A stretch of DNA of 64,000 nucleotides from contig NZ_CP159258.1 in NCBI RefSeq assembly GCF_040438925.1, positions 5,107,001 through 5,171,000 of the forward strand, given 5' to 3'. The notes beneath the pieces are model-generated. The model worked only from the letters and a program-made list of their open reading frames with translations, was not told the DNA's origin and ran no database searches. The position numbers and the translations under genes are program-made. Below are positions 7,380 through 16,508 of this stretch, piece by piece (within the stretch, counting starts at the first letter, position 1; every line of letters starts with the position of its first letter). This stretch comes from Pseudomonas sp. MYb327 (GTDB lineage Bacteria > Pseudomonadota > Gammaproteobacteria > Pseudomonadales > Pseudomonadaceae).

Positions 7380-8006
7380 TCAAGGTCTCGCCGGCGGCGC
7401 TAACTTTTGCCCTTGCTCAACCGCCCAACCTACCACCTGCGACGTCAACTGATCACTGGCCTGGCCAAACCCCGTCACTACCGCCGGCACCTTCACGTCA
7501 CTCAACGGTTGGCGCACTTCAAAGCGTTTGCTGGCGAGGATTCGCTGGTCATATCCCCGAACCAATAAAGCATCCAGGCGCACGACCACGCTGGCGCTGG
7601 TGCCCTGATACTCGGTCTGAAACGCCTGCAAACCGCCGCCTAATTCCAAGTCCGCCTGGAAGTTGCTGTCGTCGGTGCTGAGCAAAGTCACTCGACCATC
7701 ACGCTGAAAACCATCAAGCAGGCGATTGCGCAGCAAAATGGGCGCCGGGTCGCTCCAGCGCGAGGCCTTGTAACTGATCATCACGTCGCCCTGGGGGATA
7801 ACGGCAATGTTCGGGCTGTTCAACGCTTCGCTGGCCTGAAGTTTGTTCAGGCGCAATGACCAGCGCTGCGGCGTGCCGTGACTGGCTGCCGCGCTGTTCT
7901 GAGCCGAAGGCAATCGATAGACATCGAACGGCTCGGGTTTGGGCAGGATTGAGCAAGCAGCGAGCAGCGTGAAGCTGGCGAGGAGGGCGAGGTGAGTCAG
8001 CTTCAT
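7380..8006 (-). CDS. ABC-type transport auxiliary lipoprotein (PqiC-like)
   Basis: 208-residue lipoprotein with a lipobox (LLAACS, Cys at about 18) and a C-terminal ABC-auxiliary domain in which a central segment (SDPAPILLRNRLLDGFQRDGR) resembles the PqiC/YmbA family. It would sit on the outer membrane and work with the MCE protein. Its ATG overlaps the stop of the MCE gene (ATGA), so it is the last gene of the four-gene MCE operon read leftwards. Family assignment is good; the transported lipid is unknown. Confidence 0.85.
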   Translation of the reverse strand: MKLTHLALLASFTLLAACSILPKPEPFDVYRLPSAQNSAAASHGTPQRWSLRLNKLQASEALNSPNIAVIPQGDVMISYKASRWSDPAPILLRNRLLDGFQRDGRVTLLSTDDSNFQADLELGGGLQAFQTEYQGTSASVVVRLDALLVRGYDQRILASKRFEVRQPLSDVKVPAVVTGFGQASDQLTSQVVGWAVEQGQKLAPPARP

Positions 8007-8941
8007 GGGGTAAATTCCTTGTTCTTGTCACTGCCCAGCAAGTAACCGCTGGGGTTGGCCTCCAATCGTTCGGAAATGGCGCGCAACGAGCTCAAAGTCT
8101 CGCGAAACTCCCGTACCGCCGGCGCCAGGCCATTGAGGCCCTGCATGCCGTTGTTGAGCGAGTCCTGATTGGCGGCGAGCAGCTTGTTGATGGTCGCACT
8201 GCTTTGCTCCAGCGACTTCATGGCCTGCTCGGCGCTGCCGAACATCTGTTTGCCCTGGTCATTGAGCAAACCGTTGGCGTTGCGCATCAGCGCCGATGTC
8301 TGTTCCATCATGGTGCTGGCCTGCTTGCCCACCGATGCCAGTTGCTTCATCGCCTGACTCAGGTCGTCGCGCTGATCGGCAATGGTCCCGGTGGTGACTT
8401 CCAGATGCTCCAAGGTCTTGCTGACGCGCTCGATGTTTTCGGTGGAAAACATCAGGTTGACGTTGTGCATCAGCGTGTTCACACCGGCCATCAAGTCGTT
8501 GCTGTCGTTAAGCAAACGGGCGATGGGCGAGGGCGATGCGACGATCAGCGGCAGTTTGCCGTCCTTGCCCTTGAGTGGCGGACTTTGCGGCGTACCACCG
8601 CTGAGCTGGATGATCGACGTCCCGGTCACGCCGGTCAGCGCCAGTTTGGCCTGGGTGTCTTCCTTGACCGGCGTATCGCCACCCAGGCGAATCCGCGCCA
8701 GCACCCGGCGCGGGTCTTTCGGGTCCAGGCGCAGCAACACCACGTCGCCGACCTTGATCCCGCTGTACTGCACGGAGCTGCCCTTGGACAGGCCGCTGAC
8801 CGCTTCATTGAAGACGACTTCGTAGTCCTTGAATTCGGTGTCGACGCTGGACTTGGCCAGCCACAGGCCGAAGAGCAGGGCGCCCGTCACCACAATCACG
8901 GTGAACAGGCCGATCAATACATGATGGGCTCGGGTTTCCAT
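8003..8941 (-). CDS. MCE (MlaD-type) lipid-binding protein
   Basis: 312 residues: an N-terminal membrane anchor (about 7-30, HVLIGLFTVIVVTGALLFGLWLA), then a single MCE domain (about 40-120, VVFNEAVSGLSKGSSVQYSGIKVG ... LTGVTGTSIIQLSGG), then a long helical region (about 150-300) that in MCE proteins forms a needle or tunnel across the periplasm. The start METRAHH one base after the ATPase stop is preferred over an in-frame ATG 30 bases upstream because it lets the hydrophobic anchor start at the usual place. It is the substrate-carrying component of the operon 7380-10891; phospholipid is the likely cargo by family. Confidence 0.9.
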   Translation of the reverse strand: METRAHHVLIGLFTVIVVTGALLFGLWLAKSSVDTEFKDYEVVFNEAVSGLSKGSSVQYSGIKVGDVVLLRLDPKDPRRVLARIRLGGDTPVKEDTQAKLALTGVTGTSIIQLSGGTPQSPPLKGKDGKLPLIVASPSPIARLLNDSNDLMAGVNTLMHNVNLMFSTENIERVSKTLEHLEVTTGTIADQRDDLSQAMKQLASVGKQASTMMEQTSALMRNANGLLNDQGKQMFGSAEQAMKSLEQSSATINKLLAANQDSLNNGMQGLNGLAPAVREFRETLSSLRAISERLEANPSGYLLGSDKNKEFTP

Positions 8942-8942
8942 G

Positions 8943-9746
8943 TCAGACCTCGTTGAGCTGTTGAGCGGCACTCAGCGCCGCGCGGCCGCGAGGGCCATGG
9001 AAGTATTCGTGGATCCACGCGTCGTCGGTTTCCGAGACGACATCGATGGCATCCGCCACCAGCACTTTCTTCTGCGCCAGCACCGCCACCCGGTCAGTGA
9101 TGGTGTAGAGCGTATCGAGGTCGTGGGTCACCAGGAACACACTCAGGCCCAGAGCATCGCGCAGGGTCAGGATCAATTGGTCGAACGCTGCGGCGCCAAT
9201 CGGATCGAGCCCGGCGGTGGGTTCGTCGAGAAACAGGATGTCCGGGTCCAGCGCCAAGGCCCGCGCCAGCGCCGCACGCTTGATCATGCCGCCGGACAGG
9301 GACGCGGGGTATTTGTCCGCCGCCGACAAAGGCAATCCAGCCAGGGCCAGTTTCACCGCCGCCAGGTGCTCGGCATCGTCGCGACTCAGGCCGGCGTGTT
9401 CGATCAGGGGCAGGGCGACGTTCTCGGTCACGGTCAGCGAAGAGAACAGGGCGCCTTTCTGGAACAGCACGCCGAAGCGCCGTTCGATCAGGGAGCGTTC
9501 GTGTTCGGGCAGGGTCGGCAGGTTTTTGCCAAAGACCTTCACCTCACCTTCGCTGGGCTGGCGCAAGCCGACAATGCTGCGCAGCAGCACCGACTTGCCG
9601 CTGCCCGAGCCACCGACCACGGCGAGGATTTCACCTTTGTACAAATCCAGATCGAGGTTCTCGTGCACGCTCTGACTGCCGAAGCGATTGCACAGCCCAC
9701 GGACTTCGATCACCGCCTCGGCGGGCACTCGGGGTAGACGACTCAC
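8943..9746 (-). CDS. MlaF-type ABC transporter ATP-binding protein
   Basis: 267-residue ATPase driving the MCE lipid transporter. Visible are Walker A GGSGSGKS, the Q-loop region (FGVLFQKGALFSSL), the signature LSGGMIKRAALARALA, Walker B ILFLDEPTAGLDP and the switch His in FLVTHD. The GTG start overlaps the permease stop (GTGA), giving translational coupling; a longer in-frame extension upstream would only read permease sequence. Its neighbours are the STAS-permease upstream and the MCE protein downstream. Confidence 0.92.
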   Translation of the reverse strand: MSRLPRVPAEAVIEVRGLCNRFGSQSVHENLDLDLYKGEILAVVGGSGSGKSVLLRSIVGLRQPSEGEVKVFGKNLPTLPEHERSLIERRFGVLFQKGALFSSLTVTENVALPLIEHAGLSRDDAEHLAAVKLALAGLPLSAADKYPASLSGGMIKRAALARALALDPDILFLDEPTAGLDPIGAAAFDQLILTLRDALGLSVFLVTHDLDTLYTITDRVAVLAQKKVLVADAIDVVSETDDAWIHEYFHGPRGRAALSAAQQLNEV

Positions 9747-10891
9747 CAGCCCATCTCCATGAAAAACAGCGCGGCCACGGCGTCGAGTACGATCACCACG
9801 AAAATCGACTGCACCACGCTCGATGTGGTGTGCGCGCCGACGGACTCGGCGCTGCCGCTGACCTTGAAGCCTTCCAGGCAACCGATCGCGGCAATCAGGA
9901 AAGCGAAGATCGGCGCTTTGACGATCCCCACCAGAAAATGCTGAACGCCGATGTCCGATTGCAGCAGCGACAAAAACATCGCCGGCGAAATATCCAGCGA
10001 CACGGCGCAGACCACGCCACCGCCGACAATCCCGGAAAGCATCGCCATAAAAGTCAGCATCGGTAACGCGACCAGCAGGGCCAGCACGCGCGGCACCACC
10101 AGCAATTCAATGGGGTCGAGGCCCAAGGTGCGAATGGCGTCGATTTCTTCGTTGGCCTTCATCGAGCCGATCTGTGCGGTGAACGCACTGGCAGTACGGC
10201 CGGCCATCAGGATTGCGGTGAGCAGCACGGCGAATTCGCGCAGAAAGGAAAATGCTACCAGGTCCACGGTGAACACCGTGGCGCCAAAACTGGCCAGCAC
10301 CGTTGCGCCGAGAAACGCCACCACGGCGCCCACCAGGAAGGTCAGCAGGGCAACGATGGGCGCGGCGTCGAGGCCGGTCTGTTCGATGTGCGCGACCATC
10401 GGCGTGATGCGCCAGCGCTTGGGCTGGAACAGCCCGCGGACGATGGTTTCCAGTATCAGGCCGACAAAACCGAGCAGCTGCAGCGTGTCTTGCCAGACCG
10501 TATCCACCGCACGACCGATGCGGGTCAGCAGTTGAATGCCGACGCTGATTTCCGGTTCCTTGATCGGGACGCAGAAGTCAGTCAGAGAGCGGTAGACCGT
10601 TTGCAGCAATGCGCGGTCGGCGGAGGAAATGGTGCAATCGGGGTGCTCGGCGGACCGACCGAGACGCTCGGAGCCCAGGAGTTCCACCAACAGCGAGGCG
10701 CCCGCGGTGTCGAGGGCGCCGAGACCGTTGAGATCAATGCGGGTGCTGTCGTCGTATTGGCCTTCGAGCTTTTCGCTCAAAAGCTTGAGGTCGGCGTAAT
10801 GGACGAGCGTCCAGTCCCCGGTGACCCGGATCTGAGGCGGGGTGAGCGAGGTGTCCAATTGGGCATTACCGGCCACTGTGCTGCTGGTCAT
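9743..10891 (-). CDS. MlaE-type ABC permease with N-terminal STAS domain
   Basis: 382 residues and the first gene of the MCE operon. An N-terminal STAS domain (about 20-110, with IDLNGLGALDTAGASLLVELL) precedes the MlaE permease (about 130-380), whose family features include FLVGAVVAFLGATVL, REFAVLLTAILMAGRTASAFTAQIG and the coupling segment MKANEEIDAIRTLGLDPIELLVVPR. Fusion of the STAS subunit (MlaB-like) to the permease replaces a separate mlaB gene. The whole set (permease, ATPase, MCE, lipoprotein) would move lipids between membranes; direction and substrate are not shown by sequence. Confidence 0.92.
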   Translation of the reverse strand: MTSSTVAGNAQLDTSLTPPQIRVTGDWTLVHYADLKLLSEKLEGQYDDSTRIDLNGLGALDTAGASLLVELLGSERLGRSAEHPDCTISSADRALLQTVYRSLTDFCVPIKEPEISVGIQLLTRIGRAVDTVWQDTLQLLGFVGLILETIVRGLFQPKRWRITPMVAHIEQTGLDAAPIVALLTFLVGAVVAFLGATVLASFGATVFTVDLVAFSFLREFAVLLTAILMAGRTASAFTAQIGSMKANEEIDAIRTLGLDPIELLVVPRVLALLVALPMLTFMAMLSGIVGGGVVCAVSLDISPAMFLSLLQSDIGVQHFLVGIVKAPIFAFLIAAIGCLEGFKVSGSAESVGAHTTSSVVQSIFVVIVLDAVAALFFMEMGW

Positions 10892-10945
10892 AAGCTCCGT
10901 GCTTTTTCGGCTGTTACGCAGATCTACGTAATAGCACGAACTGCC

Positions 10946-11974
10946 TTACTTTTCTTTGACCGGTGTGCTGTCGGTAATCTTGAAACGCAGAACGCCGATC
11001 AACTGGCCATCTTCGGTCAACACTCGCACCTGCCATTTGCCCGCCGGGTTGCCGGGGAAGTTCTGCTTGTGGGTCCAGGCGCGGTAGCCTTCCTTGCGCC
11101 CGCCGTGGATATCGAGCGGAATGCGGTCGACCTCTTTGCCGTTGAACTGCCAGACGTGATAAATCCGCTCGTCCAGGCCACGGGGGGCATTGATCGCGGT
11201 ATAGGCGTACAGGCCGCCACCGCGAATCTGCTCGGCGCTGACTTCTTCGAGGCTGTCGCCGGGGGTGCGATCCTGCATTTGCGTGCTGATCGCCACGTTG
11301 GTCATCCACAGGGTCGCCGGAGGCACCCACGAACGCAGCACCCAGCCGACGCCGCCAATGCCGAGGGTGATACTCAGGATCGCCACGGCGTTGCGCACGG
11401 TGCGGATCGGGAAGATCGACGCCAGGCTCGGGAATGACAGCAAAACGGCGATGCCCAGTGCCCATTTGAAACTTTGCGCGGTGGTCAGGTGCATGATTAC
11501 CGGCAACGCGGTGAGCAGGGCGGCGAACAACGTCAGGGTATGCAGCGCGAGGAACGCCCAGCGCCGTGGCGCGAGCCATTTGTAGTAGAGCGGATCGATG
11601 ATCGAGATCAGCGCCGCGATGGCCAACAGCCCGGTGAAAAACAACTGGCCGCTGTTCCACGTGGTGGTGATGAAAAAGAACGGCAGGACGAAGAACAGGC
11701 TTTCCTGGTGAATCATCTGCGTCGCGTAACGCAGCAGGGGCTGGGGAATTTCCCGTTTGAAGATTCGGGTGAACAGCTTGGTCAGGCTGTTTTCCAGCAT
11801 CAGCCAGATCCAGCTGATCAGCATGATCGTGGTGATCCAGCTCGCGAGGCCTTGTTGGCGATCGACCAGAATGAAACTGCCGATCCCGGAGATGAAACCA
11901 CCGAGCGCAATGACCCCCGGATAGCGCTTCATCAATTCGAGGATTCGCTGTACGAACAGGGTCAGGGTTTGCAT
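10946..11974 (-). CDS. DUF5924 membrane protein with C-terminal DUF2914 domain
   Basis: 342 residues. The N-terminal part has about six membrane helices (for example VIALGGFISGIGSFILV and ESLFFVLPFFFITTTWNSGQLFF). The C-terminal 100 residues form a soluble domain with ERIYHVWQFNGKEVDRIPLDI, HGGRKEGYRAWTHKQNFP and WQVRVLTEDGQLIGVLRFKI, the pattern of DUF2914. No function is established for the family. It lies upstream of the MCE operon (54-base gap), so it may be co-transcribed with it, though a separate promoter is possible. Confidence 0.8.
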   Translation of the reverse strand: MQTLTLFVQRILELMKRYPGVIALGGFISGIGSFILVDRQQGLASWITTIMLISWIWLMLENSLTKLFTRIFKREIPQPLLRYATQMIHQESLFFVLPFFFITTTWNSGQLFFTGLLAIAALISIIDPLYYKWLAPRRWAFLALHTLTLFAALLTALPVIMHLTTAQSFKWALGIAVLLSFPSLASIFPIRTVRNAVAILSITLGIGGVGWVLRSWVPPATLWMTNVAISTQMQDRTPGDSLEEVSAEQIRGGGLYAYTAINAPRGLDERIYHVWQFNGKEVDRIPLDIHGGRKEGYRAWTHKQNFPGNPAGKWQVRVLTEDGQLIGVLRFKITDSTPVKEK

Positions 11975-12105
11975 TCGGGCGGTTCACAATAGTCGTAGGA
12001 AAAATCCTCGACAGGTTACCGCTGGCGCGTTGGCGTGGCGAGGGTGCCGGTCATTTCCGTTAAACACAGCCCTTCAGAGAATAGGGGCTTTTTGTGGCGA
12101 GGTTG

Positions 12106-13482
12106 CTATCGCCTGCGGTAAATCTGCCAGCCCAATAGCGCTAAAACCAACGCCCCCAACACTCCACCAATCGACCACATCAACTGGTCATAACTCATCA
12201 ACGGCTTCTCGATTCGGACATATCCCGGTTGCAGGAGCAATTCGCGCATGGCTTTGTTCGCTTCCGCCAGCGTCACCCCTTGCAACTCTTTGACCGGGTT
12301 GGCGAAGCGACCGTCTTCGTAGTCACCCAGGGCGCTCCAGTAATAATCGGCCAGCGCGCTATTGCCTTGCACGGCCCAGGACTGGCGGGCGATGGCGGCC
12401 TGTTTGAGGCGGTTAAAGGTCTCGGCATTGAGCCCCTCTTTGAGCAAATCGGCCTTCAATTCGTCAAGCACCTTTTGTGCTTCGCCTACGTCGTCGCGCT
12501 CCAGGTCGGCGTTCAGGCTCATGAAACCAACGCCGCCGAACACCTCGCGCTCGGCCCAGGGGCCATAGGACAAGCCGTGCTCCAGGCGCAACCGGCGATA
12601 AAGCGCCCAGTCCAGGTAGTCCTTGAGCAGGTCGAACGTTTCGTCGTGCTGATCCTCCAGCACCGGTTCCGGCACCAGCCAGTGCAGCTTGGCACTGCCG
12701 CCGACCAAGCCATGAATCAAGTTGCGCTCATGGGCGGCACTGGCCTGGATTTGCGGCAGGGGCGGGTGCTCGGACGGGTTGATGGCGGTCAGCGCGCCAT
12801 ACGCCCGATCCAGATAGGCCGGCAGCAAACGTTCGAGGTCGCCGACAATGATCAGCGTCATGTTGTTGGGGGCGTACCAGTCCTTGCGCACATTCTCCAG
12901 CTGTTCGCGGGTCAGGTGATCGACTTCCGCGCGCTCGGGGCATTTGAGGCCCAATTCCACGGCCAGTTGTTTGCTGGCGGTGTTGCCCAGGTCCTGGCGA
13001 TCCAGCCAGCGTTGCAGGTGCGTGTAGTGACCGCCGTCTTCACGCTCGACCACTTGCTTGGCGGCGTTGATGGCGTCTTCGTCGAAATGGGTCTGGGTCA
13101 GCAGAGCCAAAAGCAGATCAAGCACCTTGCGCTGGTTTTTCGCCGGCGCTTCGATCACGAACGTGGTGTCGGCGTTGCTGGTAAAGGCATTCCACTCGCC
13201 CCCAAGCTCCTGCATGCGTTCTTCCAGGCCACCTTCACCGCTGGCGTCGATGCCGCTGAAAAGCAAGTGTTCCAGCAGGTGCGGAAGCTCTTTATCGGCG
13301 CAACTGAAATCATCCAGACCGACTCCGACCACCAGCCGAATCGCCACGTGACCGCGTTCAGTGCCGGGCTTGAGCAGCAATTGCAAACCGTTGCGCAGCG
13401 TGTAGCCCTCGACCTGGAAGCGGTCCAGGGCAAACGAAGGGAGTGAGCCAAGCAACAGACAGGCGAATAACAGACAACGCAT
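12106..13482 (-). CDS. M16-family zinc metallopeptidase (membrane-anchored)
   Basis: 458 residues. A signal peptide (about 1-18) is followed by a peptidase domain with the inverted zinc motif HLLEH (HxxEH) and a downstream Glu in QVVEREDGGHY, then an inactive M16C-type half (SEHPPLPQIQ... onwards) and a C-terminal membrane helix (MLWSIGGVLGALVLALLGWQIY) ending in RRR. It is therefore a processing-type peptidase facing the periplasm. The frame can start 21 bases earlier at a TTG, but the ATG at 13482 puts the signal peptide at the N-terminus. The substrate is unknown. Transcribed alone; a REP pair lies upstream. Confidence 0.85.
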   Translation of the reverse strand: MRCLLFACLLLGSLPSFALDRFQVEGYTLRNGLQLLLKPGTERGHVAIRLVVGVGLDDFSCADKELPHLLEHLLFSGIDASGEGGLEERMQELGGEWNAFTSNADTTFVIEAPAKNQRKVLDLLLALLTQTHFDEDAINAAKQVVEREDGGHYTHLQRWLDRQDLGNTASKQLAVELGLKCPERAEVDHLTREQLENVRKDWYAPNNMTLIIVGDLERLLPAYLDRAYGALTAINPSEHPPLPQIQASAAHERNLIHGLVGGSAKLHWLVPEPVLEDQHDETFDLLKDYLDWALYRRLRLEHGLSYGPWAEREVFGGVGFMSLNADLERDDVGEAQKVLDELKADLLKEGLNAETFNRLKQAAIARQSWAVQGNSALADYYWSALGDYEDGRFANPVKELQGVTLAEANKAMRELLLQPGYVRIEKPLMSYDQLMWSIGGVLGALVLALLGWQIYRRR

Positions 13483-13532
13483 AACGAGCTTCCCGGCAAC
13501 CAATCGGAGATCCGTTTCGTCCTTCAGACCGC

Positions 13533-13596
13533 CATCGCGGGCAAGCCCGCTCCTACAGATCTTCGCGGACCTGTGGGAGCGAGCCTGCTCGCGATG
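13533..13596. repeat. REP pair
   Basis: CATCGCGGGCAAGCCCGCTCC at about 13533 faces GGGAGCGAGCCTGCTCGCGATG ending about 13596. The core differs (GCGGGC/GCGAGC) from the REPs at 5.9, 7.3, 27.9 and 35.2 kb, so it is a separate REP subfamily. Confidence 0.8.
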
Positions 13597-13644
13597 ATTG
13601 TGAGCCCGAAACCAATGTTACTGACTGACCACCGTGCCAGACGT

Positions 13645-15303
13645 TCAAGGCGAATGCGTGATGTCAGCCAAATCGTCCACAGCCAGCGCGCCGGTGTCGG
13701 ACGTTTCCAATACCACGTAGGCACTGCTGCAAAACAGCGAATTCAGACGCTTCATGTCAGCGATCAACTCCAGGTGCAGCGAACTGGTCTCCAGACTTTG
13801 CACGATCTTACGTTGCAAACGGCTGACATGAGCGTGGGCCAGGCGGCGTTCCTGTGCGCGAAAACGACGTTTTTCACGTAGCAACTGGCGGGCACTTTCC
13901 TTGTCAGCACTGAGGAATACCGACAAACCCAGGCGCAGGTTGGAGATCAACTGGCTGTGCAACCCGGCCAACTCCTCCACACCCACCTCGGAAAACGACC
14001 GGCGTTGCGAAGTTTTCTGCTGCTGCACCTTGCGCAGCATGCGTTCGATCAAGTCGCTGGCGAGTTTGAGGTTGATCGCCAGCTCAATGATTTCCGCCCA
14101 GCGCCGGCTGTCCTGATCGCTGAGGTCTTCCCGGGGCATTTGCGCCAGATACAGCTTGATCGCGCTGTAGAGCGCCTCGACATCGTCGGTCAGACGGCGC
14201 ATTTCCTGGGTCACGGCTGTTTGCTTGCCGTGCAGCACGTCGAGCATGGCCTCGAGCATGTTGTCGATCAGATCGCCCATGCGCAGGGTTTCCCGGGCCG
14301 CGTTGGCCAGCGCCAGGCTTGGCGTGACCAACGCCGTCGCATCAAGGTGCCGGGGTTTGGCCATGCCGTTGGTCTGCGGGCGCTCCGGCAATATCCACGC
14401 GCAGAACCTGGCCATCGGCCCGACGCTGGGCAACAGGATCAGGCAGCGTGCGGTGTTGTAGAGCAGGTGAAAGCCGATGACCATTTCCTGAGGGCTGTAG
14501 TCGAGGCTGTCGATCCAGTGCACCAACGGGTCGAGCACTGGAATGATCAGCAGCAGCCCGATCAGTTTGTACAACAGGCTGCCCAGCGCGACCTGGCGCC
14601 CGGCGGCGTTCTGCATGCTGGTGCTGAGGAACGCGAGGATGCCGCTGCCGATGTTGGCACCGATCACCAGACCGATGGCCACCGGCAGGCTGATCACGCT
14701 GGCGCCGGCCAGGGTCGCAGTCAGCAGGACCGCCGCCAGGCTGGAGTAGGAAACCATCGCGAACACGGCGCCGACCAGGGCGTCGAGCAAAATGTCGCCG
14801 GTGAGCGAGGCGAAAATCACTTTCACCCCTTGAGCGTGGGTGATCGGCGTGGCTGCCTCGACGATCAGTTGCAACGCCAGAATGATCAACCCCAGGCCGA
14901 TGCTGACGCGGCCCATTTGCCCGAGCCGCGTCTGCTTGCGCGAAAGGAAGAAAATCACCCCGAGAAAGATCAGCAGTGGCGACAGCCAGGACAGGTCGAA
15001 AGTCAGCACTCGCGCCATCAGCGCCGTACCGACGTCGGCCCCGAGCATGGTCGCCAGCGCCGGAGTCAGCGCCATCAGGCCTTGACCGACAAACGATGTG
15101 ACGAGCATCGCCGTGGCGTTACTGCTTTGGACCATCGCGGTCACGACGATCCCCGCGATAAACGCCAGCCAGCGCTTGGACATGTTCTGGCCGATGACGT
15201 GGCGCAGGTTGGAACCGTAGACCCGCAAGATGCCGGTTCGGACGATGTGCGTGCCCCAGATCAGCAAGGCCACGGCTGAGAGCAGATTGAGCAGGGTGAG
15301 CAT
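13645..15303 (-). CDS. Na/Pi cotransporter (NptA/YjbB type) with PhoU-like C-terminus
   Basis: 552 residues. The N-terminal 300 residues hold two inverted repeats of the Na/Pi-cotransporter domain with the QSS motif (TAMVQSSNATAMLVTSF) and its counterpart (AMVSYSSLAAVLLTATLAGA), plus GADVGTALMAR and GANIGSGILAFLSTSM. The C-terminal 200 residues are helical and PhoU-like (LIDNMLEAMLDVL ... IELAINLKLASDLIERML). Such proteins move phosphate with sodium, often outward when overproduced. The gene is monocistronic. Function is from family; whether phosphate is the true substrate is not shown. Confidence 0.85.
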   Translation of the reverse strand: MLTLLNLLSAVALLIWGTHIVRTGILRVYGSNLRHVIGQNMSKRWLAFIAGIVVTAMVQSSNATAMLVTSFVGQGLMALTPALATMLGADVGTALMARVLTFDLSWLSPLLIFLGVIFFLSRKQTRLGQMGRVSIGLGLIILALQLIVEAATPITHAQGVKVIFASLTGDILLDALVGAVFAMVSYSSLAAVLLTATLAGASVISLPVAIGLVIGANIGSGILAFLSTSMQNAAGRQVALGSLLYKLIGLLLIIPVLDPLVHWIDSLDYSPQEMVIGFHLLYNTARCLILLPSVGPMARFCAWILPERPQTNGMAKPRHLDATALVTPSLALANAARETLRMGDLIDNMLEAMLDVLHGKQTAVTQEMRRLTDDVEALYSAIKLYLAQMPREDLSDQDSRRWAEIIELAINLKLASDLIERMLRKVQQQKTSQRRSFSEVGVEELAGLHSQLISNLRLGLSVFLSADKESARQLLREKRRFRAQERRLAHAHVSRLQRKIVQSLETSSLHLELIADMKRLNSLFCSSAYVVLETSDTGALAVDDLADITHSP

Positions 15304-15472
15304 ACTGGCCCCCTGTGGTGGTAGCGCCCCAAAGGAGCAAGTTGACGGTGCCGCGCGACTTTCTACGTTCTGTACTTAAGCTGTAGTTGGCTAACGGTCT
15401 GGGCGCCAGCATCGCATAGCTAAAGAAGTGATTGAAACAAAACTGTCATGAAATCAGCTCCGTGCGGAAAAT

Positions 15473-15500
15473 GAACAAGGGACCCGAAGGTCCCTTGTTC
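15473..15500 (-). terminator. Strong terminator with UUCG loop, minus strand
   Basis: A 12-base perfect stem GAACAAGGGACC/GGTCCCTTGTTC. Read on the minus strand the loop is TTCG, the very stable tetraloop, and the stem is followed by ATTTTCC. It would end transcripts from the TerC gene, past a REP doublet, 170 bases upstream of the Na/Pi gene start. Confidence 0.8.
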
Positions 15501-15510
15501 ACTGCATGAC

Positions 15511-15620
15511 TGTGGCGAGGGAGATTGCTCCCGCCGGGTCGCGTAACGGCCCCGTTACCGGCAGGTCCGATACGTTTACGCCTGCTGCGCAGTCGAGCGG
15601 GAGCAAGCTCCCTCGCCACA
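15511..15620. repeat. REP doublet (TGTGGCGAGGGA family)
   Basis: TGTGGCGAGGGAGATTGCTCC at about 15511 faces GGAGCAAGCTCCCTCGCCACA ending about 15620. The same family occurs as a single tight palindrome at 24905-24934. Together with the terminator at 15473-15500 it fills most of the 352-base gap at 15304-15655, in which I see no gene. Confidence 0.8.
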
Positions 15621-15655
15621 AAGCTCGTTTACCACAGAGCTTTTTCTCCTCCGGG

Positions 15656-16423
15656 TTACTGGCCCGGAATGTCCTTGCGCAGTTTCACCGGGTCTTGCTG
15701 CTTTTTCTTTTTCGCAATCGCGGTGCGCATTTTGATGTTGATCGCCTCTACCGCCAGCGAGAACGCCATGGCGAAGTAGACGTAGCCTTTTGGTACATGC
15801 ACGTCCAAAGATTCGGCAATCAGCACCATACCGACGATCAAGAGGAACGACAGCGCCAGCATCTTCAGCGAAGGGTGCTTGTCGATGAACGCGCTGATCG
15901 TGCCCGAGGCCAGCATCATCACCAGTACCGCTACGACGATCGCCGCGACCATGACCGGTACATGGGAGACCATGCCGACGGCGGTGATCACCGAATCCAG
16001 CGAGAACACGATGTCGATGATCGCGATCTGGATGATGGTGTAAAGGAAGTTGCCGCCCTTGAGGTTTGGCTCGTCGTCGGTCTCGTCTTCACCTTCCAGC
16101 GCGTGGTACATCTCTTGCGAGCTCTTCCACAGCAGGAACAGACCACCGAAGAACAGGATCAGGTCACGCCCGGAGATACCCTGGCCGAACACTTCGAACA
16201 AGTCGGCAGTGAGGCGCATGACCCAAGTGATCGACAACAGCAACAGGATCCGCGTGACCATGGCCAGCGCCAGGCCGAAAATCCGGGTGCGCTGTTGCAT
16301 GTGCTTGGGCATGCGGCTGACCAGGATCGAAATCATGATGATGTTATCGATACCCAGGACGATTTCCAGGGCGGTCAGGGTAAAGAAGGCAACCCAGATT
16401 TCAGGGTTGGTCAGCCATTCCAT
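15656..16423 (-). CDS. TerC-family integral membrane protein
   Basis: 255 residues with about seven membrane helices. TerC features are the two acidic helices ALEIVLGIDNIIMISILVSR and IIQIAIIDIVFSLDSVITAVGM, whose Asp residues are thought to bind metal, and the closing FAMAFSLAVEAINIKMR. The Lys-rich tail (AKKKKQQDPVK) is cytoplasmic. TerC proteins are linked to metal homeostasis (manganese or calcium) and tellurite resistance. No ter operon is nearby, so a general metal-export role is more likely than tellurite resistance. Confidence 0.87.
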   Translation of the reverse strand: MEWLTNPEIWVAFFTLTALEIVLGIDNIIMISILVSRMPKHMQQRTRIFGLALAMVTRILLLLSITWVMRLTADLFEVFGQGISGRDLILFFGGLFLLWKSSQEMYHALEGEDETDDEPNLKGGNFLYTIIQIAIIDIVFSLDSVITAVGMVSHVPVMVAAIVVAVLVMMLASGTISAFIDKHPSLKMLALSFLLIVGMVLIAESLDVHVPKGYVYFAMAFSLAVEAINIKMRTAIAKKKKQQDPVKLRKDIPGQ

Positions 16424-16456
16424 GTGTATTCCTTTGAGCGAGTGTTAAACCACAAA

Positions 16457-16489
16457 GGGTCCGGGCTTCAAACCGCGAAGCCTGGACCC
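16457..16489 (-). terminator. Hairpin after the CitMHS gene, probable terminator
   Basis: GGGTCCGGGCTTC pairs with GAAGCCTGGACCC (one G-T wobble) around a 7-base loop. It lies just after the stop of the citrate transporter gene (read leftwards) and before the TerC gene start. No clear T tract follows on the minus strand. Confidence 0.5.
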
Positions 16490-16508
16490 GAAGTGGTGAG
16501 TCTTGGGC

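Noticed and set aside
11655..11672. parS-like TGTTCCACGTGG in the DUF5924 gene
   Set aside because: Only the left half and centre match; the right half (TGGTGG) breaks the palindrome.
12229..13446. 405-codon plus-strand open frame opposite the M16 peptidase gene
   Set aside because: Shadow of a gene with an intact signal peptide, zinc motif and membrane anchor on the minus strand.
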